Assembly (NCBI RefSeq): GCF_900637865.1
Contig: NZ_LR134428.1
Span: forward strand, 62,001 to 126,000
Reading direction: 5' to 3'
DNA from: Legionella adelaidensis
GTDB taxonomy: Bacteria; Pseudomonadota; Gammaproteobacteria; Legionellales; Legionellaceae
Length of the DNA stretch: 64,000 bases
In this document: positions 1 to 7,343 of the stretch, piece by piece
How the letters are laid out: each line of letters begins with the position of its first letter
How positions within the stretch are numbered: the stretch's first letter is position 1
Notes under the pieces: model-generated
Databases searched by the model: none
Told to the model about the DNA's origin: nothing
The model's input: the letters and a program-made list of their open reading frames with translations, nothing else
Position numbers and translations under genes: made by a program

Positions 1-38
1 AGCTGGGCTCGAAGTGAACTAGAAGTGTAACGTAGCGC

Positions 39-100
39 AATCAAGGGAGGGATCTGTAGTCATGGTATAAATCCTTGATTACATTTCACTACATCAAGGA
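39..100. repeat. Inverted repeat near the window edge
   Basis: AATCAAGG (39-46) faces CCTTGATT (73-80), and ATCAAGGA recurs at 93-100. The arms can form a hairpin downstream of the leftward thioesterase gene. It may be the end of a dispersed intergenic repeat or a weak terminator. No T-tract follows the stem. The part left of the window cannot be seen. Confidence 0.3.
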
Positions 101-116
101 TACGATTCTACTGTTT

Positions 117-539
117 CTATTTTTTAATAACCGAGGCGGTCATTCTGGAAACACACGTTTGTTTCCCTAATTCATTAAAGATATCAATATGCCAAACATG
201 TGTGGTACGGCCAATATGAATGGGCTTGGTGATTGCTGTTATGATTCCCTCTCTCGCTGAGCGTATATGATTAGCATTTATTTCTAAGCCCACGCAATAA
301 AACTGATTTCGATCGACTACAGCATTAGCGGCTGTACTAGCTACAGTTTCTGCTAATACCACATTCGCTCCCCCATGGAGTATACCAATAGGCTGCTTGG
401 TTCTTTCGTCAACCGGCATAGTTGCAACTAGAAAATCATTGCCCACTTCAGTAAAAACTATCCCTAGAAATTCTGCCATGGTATTTTTACCACGGTTGTT
501 TAAATCTTCCACTGTTATTTGTTGAAACCAAATGGCCAT
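117..539 (-). CDS. Hotdog-fold acyl-CoA thioesterase, YdiI/MenI type
   Basis: This predicted cytoplasmic thioesterase hydrolyses acyl-CoA or aryl-CoA esters. It resembles E. coli YdiI (MenI) over its whole length. Visible family signatures are the substrate-pocket stretch TKQPIGILHGGANVVLAE with the catalytic Glu of the HGG...AE motif, GLEINANHIRSAREG, and a C-terminal SRMTASVI strand. From the ATG at 539 the protein is 140 residues, the usual size for the family; an upstream GTG at 554 would add five residues and looks less likely. E. coli MenI acts on 1,4-dihydroxy-2-naphthoyl-CoA in menaquinone synthesis. Whether this organism makes menaquinone cannot be judged here, so the natural substrate stays open. 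The gene stands alone and diverges from the next gene. Confidence 0.85.
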   Translation of the reverse strand: MAIWFQQITVEDLNNRGKNTMAEFLGIVFTEVGNDFLVATMPVDERTKQPIGILHGGANVVLAETVASTAANAVVDRNQFYCVGLEINANHIRSAREGIITAITKPIHIGRTTHVWHIDIFNELGKQTCVSRMTASVIKK

Positions 540-685
540 ATATTTCTCAAGCACTTATCAAACAATTATTCTAAAAAAAATAAATAAAAAAAACGAATAT
601 ATTTTCTTGATACGAATGAAATTTTTATCCTAGCAGGCTCAATGCACACAATGGCGGCATTAAAAAAACATAGTGCCGATTTATT

Positions 686-715
686 TTGCAATTAAGGGTA
701 TGGCTATTGTAGAAT
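686..715 (+). promoter_or_regulatory. Candidate sigma70 promoter for the deaminase-fold gene
   Basis: TTGCAA at 686-691 and TAGAAT at 710-715 are separated by 18 bp. The ATG of the following gene lies 25 bp after the -10 box, with AGGAT as a possible ribosome binding site. Assigned by eye. Confidence 0.45.
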
Positions 716-740
716 TGCGCCGCATTAACAGGATGAAACC

Positions 741-2198
741 ATGCCGCATTCAATCGAAAAACATGAAACTTGGCCGCGAATTTTTACTCATTTAAACGGG
801 ATGCTAAAAAAACAATGTTTCGCATCCTTACCGAGCCATATTGAAATTACTCCCTCTATGCGCCAAGAGCTATTATGTCTTTGCGAACAAGCAATTGTCA
901 TAAATGCAACAGGTCACTCCTTTTATACGGTAGCTTACGCTACGCTTTTTCATGAAATTGAAAGATTAACCAAGGAAAACGAGTCACACAAAATAAAACT
1001 TCCTGCGAGCAGCTTAAAAAGCGCGCTGGGACGAACGCTGGATCTGCCCGGAGCAATGGAGGAGCTTGAAACATTAGCTGAGAAAGTTATTGGTAAAGTT
1101 TTAAACATAGCTGACCCCAGGCCAGCTGATGATGAACTTTATTTTAAATCGCAAGTTGACTTGGATATTTTAGAAGACCAAATCAGAACATGGGTTCAAT
1201 ATGAATATCCCCGCGAGCAGGTTGATGAGCGGTTTTCTCTCTGTAGCAATCGCAAACAACGCCGTATGGATAGCTGCGCTCGTTTGCTCTCCCTATCACC
1301 TATAATATCTGTGTGTACCGCAATAACTATTGATAGTTCTTGCTCACCCCCTCGACTCATTATTGCTGCAAATGTGGGTAATGCTAACCACAGCATGCAA
1401 ATCCTCTACCACTTAAAAGAAAAAATTGCAGCTATACGCAAATTTTTAATTGCGTTAAAAAATGAAAATAAAGAGTTAGTGTTACCTCATTTAGAAAGTC
1501 AATGCACTTTATTAATTTCGGAACTTGAAAAACATTCTAGCAATGGACTTCCGGCGGACATCCTTCTCCAGGCTGCTATAAAATTAGCGCATGCTCTTTG
1601 CTTTGAAAGTGAAACATTTACGGAAGAAGAGAAGTCTGCTTTTTTTAACGAAAACGCCGAAATTGTCTTTCTTTTTTCACAAATGGAAAAAGAAAAATTA
1701 AAGTTAGTAGCTCATTCGGAAGCAAGAGGGTGTTCATCGTCACACGTATTTGAATTACCCCACTTAAAAAAAGGAAATATTAAACATTTACATGCTGAGC
1801 AATTGATTGGTTATTTTCTATTTAAAATTATTAGAATTCCTACTGAAACCCCACTTAATCTTGGTATTTCCAAGCTCTGTTGCTTTGAATGCTTTAGTGC
1901 ATTAAAAACTTTTACTGGCGTAATGGTTAGAGGGCACCATGGGCAAACTTACGAAGGGGTATTTAATCTATTTACTGGAGAAACGTCACCTGTATCGAGT
2001 AATAAAACAGCAATTACCTTTCCTTGGTGCAGTCCCAAGGATACCCCTTCAAAAAAAGAGGGAATAAGCAGCCCTTCAAGTACTACTACAACAGCACCTG
2101 TCGAAACATCTAGCAAAGCAGCCAGACAGCTTTTTGGCCTATTTAAACCAACAGCTATTACTCCACCACAACCACTAATTACCAACGTCCCTTTATAA
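741..2198 (+). CDS. Large protein with probable zinc-dependent deaminase fold (effector candidate)
   Basis: I do not recognise a named family over the full 485 residues. The C-terminal part has the hallmarks of the cytidine-deaminase-like fold: H351-A352-E353 (in KHLHAEQLIGYFLF), then 27 residues later C381-x-x-C384 in SKLCCFECFSALKTF, with a hydrophobic strand (RLIIAANVG, about residue 205) that could be an early core strand. His, Cys and Cys would bind zinc and Glu would be the proton shuttle. The stretch around the cysteines recalls the bacterial and fungal OTT_1508-like deaminases, where the usual PCxxC is likewise embedded in a hydrophobic helix. The N-terminal half is helical with no TM segment. 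The tail from about 440 is Ser/Thr/Pro-rich and looks disordered. Secretion as a Dot/Icm effector is inference only. The substrate is unknown. Confidence 0.6.
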   Translation: MPHSIEKHETWPRIFTHLNGMLKKQCFASLPSHIEITPSMRQELLCLCEQAIVINATGHSFYTVAYATLFHEIERLTKENESHKIKLPASSLKSALGRTLDLPGAMEELETLAEKVIGKVLNIADPRPADDELYFKSQVDLDILEDQIRTWVQYEYPREQVDERFSLCSNRKQRRMDSCARLLSLSPIISVCTAITIDSSCSPPRLIIAANVGNANHSMQILYHLKEKIAAIRKFLIALKNENKELVLPHLESQCTLLISELEKHSSNGLPADILLQAAIKLAHALCFESETFTEEEKSAFFNENAEIVFLFSQMEKEKLKLVAHSEARGCSSSHVFELPHLKKGNIKHLHAEQLIGYFLFKIIRIPTETPLNLGISKLCCFECFSALKTFTGVMVRGHHGQTYEGVFNLFTGETSPVSSNKTAITFPWCSPKDTPSKKEGISSPSSTTTTAPVETSSKAARQLFGLFKPTAITPPQPLITNVPL

Positions 2199-2405
2199 TG
2201 TAATATAAAAATATCAACTGAGCCGCACACGTTAGTAAGCGGGGAGCCTTAAAAACCAGAGAGGAATGCAGAAACCCTGGCTCTTCCTGCATCAAGGCTA
2301 TGTCCTCGTTGAATTCATCATATAGGTGCCTCTGAGTAACTCCTTTTCGCGAAACGCTCAAATAATATCCTATAATTCTAATAAATAGACATTAGGGAGA
2401 TAATA

Positions 2406-3110
2406 ATGCCAGAATTTTTTCAGAAAATGGACATTCATGGTAAGGCAGTAGACAGCTATTTATTAAAACATATTCCGTATGATCATGAGGATAAACAACA
2501 CGCTGACCTGGTAGTAGACTGCTGTGATGACGTACGCAAAAATCTCACAAAGTTGCAAAGAATTGATAAAAAAATTGTAGTTGGATTAGCATTGGCTTCG
2601 GCCGCTAGCGTGGTTTCATTTGTATTTCCTATTTTTTCACCCTTAATAATGGCTGGGGTAGCATACGCAGCCTATCAATTTGGATTAAGGGAGAAAGCAA
2701 ATGATGAATACACCCGCTCGATAGAAAATTTGGCAAATTGTTGTAAATGGACTTTAGGTGGGGAAAATGCCAGTGCCCCGTTACTTAAAAATGAAGATAT
2801 TGCAGATATGTTAAGAACAATAGGTCCAATAACAACGAAAGAACAGTTAAGGGAATTAGTATCCAGTAAAATTGCCAATCAATGCATTATCCAAGCCAAA
2901 CAAGATATTAAGTTTTTAGATACTCCTGTGAGTAAAGAAGAACATCGTAATCTTTTTTATGCGATGTATGGCTATCAACAGGGAGGCCCCTTAAATATTA
3001 TTAAATCCCTTGGTTTTGTTATTAAAAACGCATTCCAAGGCTTTAGGGAAAGTATTTCTACCAAGTTAGAAGGATGGCGGGATGAACAACAAGTGAAATC
3101 ATCTGTATAA
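2406..3110 (+). CDS. Uncharacterised protein with a transmembrane hairpin
   Basis: This 234-residue protein matches no family I recognise. A hydrophilic N-terminus (about 1-60) is followed by two closely spaced hydrophobic segments (about 60-100, from IVVGLALASAASVVSF to GVAYAAYQFG) and a mostly helical soluble C-terminal part. It has no signal peptide. The start is well supported by AGGGAGA nine bases before the ATG. The architecture, a soluble protein with a central TM hairpin, is common among Legionella effectors that insert in host membranes, but nothing here proves export. It follows the deaminase-fold gene in the same direction after 207 bp and meets the leftward pilin-like genes one base beyond its stop. 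Confidence 0.6.
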   Translation: MPEFFQKMDIHGKAVDSYLLKHIPYDHEDKQHADLVVDCCDDVRKNLTKLQRIDKKIVVGLALASAASVVSFVFPIFSPLIMAGVAYAAYQFGLREKANDEYTRSIENLANCCKWTLGGENASAPLLKNEDIADMLRTIGPITTKEQLRELVSSKIANQCIIQAKQDIKFLDTPVSKEEHRNLFYAMYGYQQGGPLNIIKSLGFVIKNAFQGFRESISTKLEGWRDEQQVKSSV

Positions 3111-3111
3111 C

Positions 3112-3648
3112 TTATAGGTCGACTACATTTTCGTGTTGTTTATTAAGCCTGATTTCTGGCAATTGGGTTATGAATCGCCAACTTAGTATATTTGTAGTAA
3201 TGAGTTTGCGGTGTGGTTCCATACATACTGAATTTGGCACGGATGTGGCAAAACGAATTTGTAGAAAAGATTGATAGTTAGTACTGGTTATTAGCCAGTG
3301 ATGAGTACCATTTACTCGGCCATTTACCTTCATTTGCAGACAAGGGACGACTCCGAGATCAGTGAAGAGATAATTTACCTTTCCCATTTTACAAGGTCTG
3401 TTTTCTAATTCACTAAAAATAGTATTGGGATTTATTAAATTGGAATAGCATAGATTTTTCTTTTTAAACGCTGCTATTAACTGTAAAGTTTTAGCTTCTA
3501 AATAATAAAAATTTTCATTATCGCGATCTATTTGGTTGATTGTTTTAGTAAATAAAAAAATATTCTGTAAAGAAGCCAAGGTAAAAGTGGCAATAGAAAA
3601 AATTAAAACGATACAAATTAATAAAACAAAACCGCGCTTATTGTTCAA
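3112..3648 (-). CDS. Minor pilin-like protein, PilX-type
   Basis: The 178-residue product has a short basic leader (NNKRG) followed by a phenylalanine and about 22 hydrophobic residues (FVLLICIVLIFSIATFTLA). This is the arrangement of a type IV prepilin cleaved by PilD after Gly. The rest is a polar globular domain with cysteines. As in PilX/GspK-type minor pilins, position +5 is not Glu, whereas the two upstream genes do carry a Glu there. It is the last gene of a three-gene leftward operon; its TTG start overlaps the stop of the preceding gene (TTGA). Likely role: priming or tip component of type IV pili or a pseudopilus. Sequence conservation with PilX is too weak to name it firmly. Confidence 0.6.
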   Translation of the reverse strand: MNNKRGFVLLICIVLIFSIATFTLASLQNIFLFTKTINQIDRDNENFYYLEAKTLQLIAAFKKKNLCYSNLINPNTIFSELENRPCKMGKVNYLFTDLGVVPCLQMKVNGRVNGTHHWLITSTNYQSFLQIRFATSVPNSVCMEPHRKLITTNILSWRFITQLPEIRLNKQHENVVDL

Positions 3649-4355
3649 GAATTTCTAACCCGGGAATAAAATTCTAACGAATCATCATTTTCATCAATTA
3701 GGGAAACCTTCAGTAACTTTCTTTCACTTTTCTGCCATGAAATAGTAACTGCTTTTATGACGGCGCTTAGAAGATCGTTTCGCTGTAACTGATAATATAG
3801 GGAAGCATTTTTAATAAAAAAATACTCTTCAATCCAGTTACCAATATATGCAGGTGCTTGGTATTCAAAGAAAAAAGGCTCTTTTAGTATAACCATGTCG
3901 TTTTCCCCGATTTTTTCTATTCTTTCTATTTGATGAATTTCAGCATGAAAACAATCCGCAATAACAATAGGTTTTTCTTTATTTAATACATGGGCATGTA
4001 AAAGCACACGATTAGGTAGGGTGAATTTAATAATCTCGTCAAAAAGATAGTTCATCCTTCGAGTAATGAAATTATTTGGCTCATAACTCAACACAGACGG
4101 AATAGGTTTGAACACACGTGTATCTATTGTTTGTAAATAATCTAACCCTACACAAGGGGTAAACCCTGCATTTCTGATGCTATCTGAAATCAAGCCTTGC
4201 AAATTTAGCTGTTCTAAACTCTTCCCTGTTTTTTTAATAAGAAATTCAAGATGCTCTTTTGAGCTGAGGAAGTGGTTGACCAAAGCACCAATGATAAGGC
4301 TAGCAAGTAGTGTCGAGATTAAAAATTCCGATATGCTAAATCCCCTGTTTTTCAC
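3645..4355 (-). CDS. Minor pilin-like protein, PilW-type
   Basis: The 236-residue product begins MKNRG/FSISEFLISTLLASLIIGAL, a classical class III prepilin signal: basic leader, Gly at -1, Phe at +1, Glu at +5, then a hydrophobic helix. The following ISDSIRNAGFTPC segment is characteristic of PilW/GspJ-like minor pilins. It starts with GTG and overlaps the upstream pilin-like gene by 20 bases and the downstream one by 4, so translation is probably coupled. In the family these proteins form the initiating complex of the pilus at the inner membrane after processing by the prepilin peptidase. No pilY1, fimT or pilE gene lies in the window. Confidence 0.7.
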   Translation of the reverse strand: MKNRGFSISEFLISTLLASLIIGALVNHFLSSKEHLEFLIKKTGKSLEQLNLQGLISDSIRNAGFTPCVGLDYLQTIDTRVFKPIPSVLSYEPNNFITRRMNYLFDEIIKFTLPNRVLLHAHVLNKEKPIVIADCFHAEIHQIERIEKIGENDMVILKEPFFFEYQAPAYIGNWIEEYFFIKNASLYYQLQRNDLLSAVIKAVTISWQKSERKLLKVSLIDENDDSLEFYSRVRNS

Positions 4356-4656
4356 AGAATACCACCCGCTTTAATGGGATTAGATTAAGCCGACTGGATT
4401 TCCAGCATAGCTCCACTTGTTCTCCTTGCATCATGCTAAAAATAGTAAAACCAAACATCTCCTCCGCCGGCAAGGACCAACTCCCTTGTACGGTTAACTT
4501 TTCTGATAGCGAATTTATCTCACTTATTTTTGTCGCTTTTATCTGTTCTTCTTTAAAAAAAATTAAAGACTTCCATTGGTTATTCATAAGAAATAAGCTA
4601 GAACTGGTACCTAGCATTAAAATAATCAGCACCTCATATATTGAAAAACCTTCCAT
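4336..4656 (-). CDS. Minor pilin-like protein, PilV/GspI-type
   Basis: First gene of the minor pilin trio. I place the start at the ATG at 4656, which follows AGAGGGG by five bases and gives the compact prepilin leader MEG/FSIYEVLIILMLGTSSSLF with Phe +1 and Glu +5; the open frame extends 22 codons further upstream but gives no sensible leader. The mature part is only about 100 residues with a short beta-rich domain, small for PilV. Probably part of the pilus priming complex with the two downstream genes. Confidence 0.65.
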   Translation of the reverse strand: MEGFSIYEVLIILMLGTSSSLFLMNNQWKSLIFFKEEQIKATKISEINSLSEKLTVQGSWSLPAEEMFGFTIFSMMQGEQVELCWKSSRLNLIPLKRVVFCEKQGI

Positions 4657-4791
4657 AGTTACCCCTCTTACTGGTAGCAACGAAGATATATAAATTGCAG
4701 ACTTTTTCTTATCACCAAACACAGTTATTGTTGGGAGAAATTAGCTCTTACTTGAATCAGGTGTTCACCCAGTCTTTTAAAATAATTAATA

Positions 4792-4819
4792 GGAACCAGG
4801 TTGCAAGCAACCTGGTTCC
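4792..4819. repeat. Perfect 13-bp-stem hairpin (copy 1 of a dispersed palindrome)
   Basis: GGAACCAGGTTGC (4792-4804) pairs exactly with GCAACCTGGTTCC (4807-4819). It sits between the divergent minor-pilin operon and hisC, so it cannot be the terminator of either. The core AACCAGGTTGC recurs at 23359-23383. Confidence 0.7.
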
Positions 4820-4859
4820 CCATTTAAGATGATAAATTCGCTTTATTAAGGAGAATTAA

Positions 4860-5972
4860 GTGACCTGCGATTTTCTTCAACTTCCCCATAAAGGAATACA
4901 AACATTGACCCCTTATGTTCCTGGAAAATCAGCTTTGGAATTAGCAAAAGAACAAGGTATTTCTGATATTATTAAATTGGCAAGCAATGAAAATCCTTTA
5001 GGTTGCAGTCCTTTAGTAATGAAAGCGCTCGCTAACATGAGCGAGCGGGAAATTGCTATTTATCACCCCACAGCAATACAGCCCTTACGCGAAAAACTGG
5101 CTAAGAAATTATTAATTGATGCGAATATGTTATTTTTAAGTAATGGTTCCGACGCGCTTTTTCCATTAATTTTAATGAGCTTTGCCTTACATAAAAATAA
5201 ACGCATGCTGGTACAACAATACGGCTTTAACATTCCCAATATCCAGGCGAAAGCCTTAGGTATACCAATTCAAGAGATAGCTCTTGCTTCTGATTGGGAA
5301 GTGAATGTTCCCGAACTCATTAAAGCATGTGATGAAGAAGCAGGCCTTATTTATTTAGCCAATCCCAACAACCCTACCGGTACTAAAATTAACTTGGAAC
5401 AAATCGCATTTATTCTCCAGGAAATTCCCGCGTGCACTATTTTATTATTGGATGAGGCTTATCATGAGTATCAAGAGGAAGATAATACACTGGAATTATT
5501 GAAAAAATACCCTAACTTAATTATTACTCGCACTTTTTCCAAAGCGTACGGGCTGGCAGGTTTACGCTTAGGGTATGCTATTGCTAATCCTGATATTATC
5601 TCCATATTAAATCGCGTTGTACTTTCATTTACTGTTAATTATGCAGCATTGGTTGCCGGTACTGCGGCTTTGGATGACGAAGCATTTTTAGCGAAAGCGC
5701 GCGAGTCCAATAAGCGCGGGCTAGAGCAATTAAAACAAGGTTTGCAAGAATTTAATTATACCTATCTTCCTACAGCCGCTAATTTTATTACTATTGACTG
5801 CAAAAAAGACGCGCAATCTATTTTCTTAGCCTTGCAAAAAAAAGGAGTGATTGTTAGACCGTTGCATCCCTATGGATTATCTAACTTCATTCGGGTAACA
5901 GTGGGTACGAAAGAACAAAATAATAGATTTTTAGAATCTTTTTATTGTATTAATACTGAGGAAAATGTATGA
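4860..5972 (+). CDS. hisC: Histidinol-phosphate/aromatic aminotransferase
   Basis: PLP-dependent class I/II aminotransferase of the HisC family, 370 residues, the normal length. It starts with GTG after AAGGAGAATTAA. Visible signatures are the N-terminal KLASNENPLGCSP, NPNNPTGT (cofactor Asn), LLDEAYHEY, and FSKAYGLAGLRLGY with the Schiff-base lysine at 228. HisC converts imidazole acetol-phosphate and glutamate to histidinol phosphate, and many homologues also transaminate aromatic amino acids. It is outside any his operon and overlaps phhB by four bases, which favours a role in phenylalanine/tyrosine metabolism or a second, non-biosynthetic HisC copy. That functional shift is inference. Confidence 0.88.
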   Translation: MTCDFLQLPHKGIQTLTPYVPGKSALELAKEQGISDIIKLASNENPLGCSPLVMKALANMSEREIAIYHPTAIQPLREKLAKKLLIDANMLFLSNGSDALFPLILMSFALHKNKRMLVQQYGFNIPNIQAKALGIPIQEIALASDWEVNVPELIKACDEEAGLIYLANPNNPTGTKINLEQIAFILQEIPACTILLLDEAYHEYQEEDNTLELLKKYPNLIITRTFSKAYGLAGLRLGYAIANPDIISILNRVVLSFTVNYAALVAGTAALDDEAFLAKARESNKRGLEQLKQGLQEFNYTYLPTAANFITIDCKKDAQSIFLALQKKGVIVRPLHPYGLSNFIRVTVGTKEQNNRFLESFYCINTEENV

Positions 5973-6310
5973 AAAGTGACTTAGGTAGTAAACATTGTGA
6001 AGCGTGTGAAGGGATAGGAGAAGCGTTAAATCCTGAACAAATAAAAAATCTAATGCCGCAATTGAATAAGGGTTGGACAGCTGACTCGCATCACAAAGAA
6101 ATAAAAAGATCCTTCTCATTTGCTAATTTTTACGAAACAATGAGTTTTGTAAATGCCATTGCATGGATGGCAAATAGAGAAAATCACCATCCTGATTTAG
6201 AGGTAGGATATAACTATTGCCATGTGCGCTATAGCACGCATGCATTAAAAGGTTTAACCCACAATGATTTTATTTGTGCGGCGAAGGTAGACAGGTTATT
6301 AGAGGATTGA
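5969..6310 (+). CDS. phhB: Pterin-4a-carbinolamine dehydratase
   Basis: The 113-residue protein carries the dehydratase motif ENHHPDLEVGYNYCHVRYSTH...LTHNDF, with the active-site histidines of PCD/DCoH proteins. It recycles the 4a-hydroxy-tetrahydropterin produced by phenylalanine hydroxylase in the cytoplasm. It overlaps hisC by ATGA, so the two are translationally coupled. A phhA gene is not in the window. In Legionella, phenylalanine-to-tyrosine conversion feeds pyomelanin formation (established for L. pneumophila), so this pair probably serves aromatic amino-acid turnover. Confidence 0.9.
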   Translation: MKSDLGSKHCEACEGIGEALNPEQIKNLMPQLNKGWTADSHHKEIKRSFSFANFYETMSFVNAIAWMANRENHHPDLEVGYNYCHVRYSTHALKGLTHNDFICAAKVDRLLED

Positions 6311-6404
6311 TGACAGAAGGAGAATTAATTTCACTCCCGTCATAGTCGCGGCTTCAATTAACCGAGCATTTATCGAGCCGCGCACATTTGTACAGGCCAA
6401 GTCA

Positions 6405-7322
6405 TTACGGCCTATCGTCAATCTCTTTCCGTTGCGATGGCATAAAATCTTTTCTATCGAGACCTAATACCACAGCTAACGCACCGGCTACATAGATAGA
6501 TGAATAGGTACCTACTAAAATCCCAACGATTAATGCCAATGAAAATCCATGAATAGTTTCACCACCATATATAAATAATGCAACGACCACAAACAAAGTA
6601 AGCACAGAGGTCATAATAGTACGTGATAAGGTTTGGTTAATGGAAATGTTCATAATTTCAATGGGACTCGATCTTCTTAACTTTACAAAGTTCTCCCGAA
6701 CTCTATCAAATACCACGATCGTGTCATTTAAAGAATAACCAATAACCGCCAAGAGGCCAGCCAATGCTTTCAAGTCAAATTCAATATGGAAAAAAGCAAA
6801 AATGCCCAATATCAAAACAGGATCATGAATTAAAGCCACAGCTGAGCTAAAACCCAAACGGTATTCAAAACGCATAGCAATATAAATCATGGTAGCCAAG
6901 AGTGACACCAATATAGCTAATGCTCCTTTCGTAGCAAGCTCTTGCCCTACTTGCGGGCCCACAAAATCCACACGCTGTTTAACCGCACCGGGTAAGGCCT
7001 GCATTACTTTCTCTACCAAAATTGTTTGGTCAAAATCGTCACGCGGGGCAATACTAATCAACACATCTTTAGAAGTTCCATAGCTCACTACTTGCGCTTC
7101 TTTAAAACCAGCAGTATATAAATTCTCGCGAATTTTTATTAAATCAGCTGCTTGTGGATAAGTTACCTCTATTTGGGTGCCCCCAGTAAAATCCAATCCC
7201 CACTTTAAACCGTTAATTACCAGAGCCGCGAGGGAGCAGACGAAAATTAGAATTGAAAATAATGCAGTCCACTTGCGGGCCCCCATAAAATCAATTTTTG
7301 AATTTGGATTAAAAAATTCCAT
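6405..7322 (-). CDS. secF: Protein translocase subunit SecF
   Basis: Inner-membrane RND-type subunit of the SecDF complex, which uses the proton gradient to pull preproteins through SecYEG. At 305 residues it has the expected layout: TM1, the periplasmic P1 region starting GLDFTGGTQIEVTYP, then five further TM segments with the conserved GYSLNDTIVVFDRVREN. It lies 21 bases after secD in the leftward order yajC-secD-secF and is the last gene of the set. The 94 bp to phhB, which converges on it, contain two GC-rich inverted repeats but no clear terminator. Confidence 0.95.
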   Translation of the reverse strand: MEFFNPNSKIDFMGARKWTALFSILIFVCSLAALVINGLKWGLDFTGGTQIEVTYPQAADLIKIRENLYTAGFKEAQVVSYGTSKDVLISIAPRDDFDQTILVEKVMQALPGAVKQRVDFVGPQVGQELATKGALAILVSLLATMIYIAMRFEYRLGFSSAVALIHDPVLILGIFAFFHIEFDLKALAGLLAVIGYSLNDTIVVFDRVRENFVKLRRSSPIEIMNISINQTLSRTIMTSVLTLFVVVALFIYGGETIHGFSLALIVGILVGTYSSIYVAGALAVVLGLDRKDFMPSQRKEIDDRP

Positions 7323-7343
7323 TGATACCTCTTTATATGGGTA

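Noticed and set aside
6311-6404. Terminator between phhB and secF
   Set aside because: CGCGGCT/AGCCGCG and AGGCC/GGCCT inverted repeats exist, but the loop of the first is 23 bases and no T-tract follows, so I do not call it.
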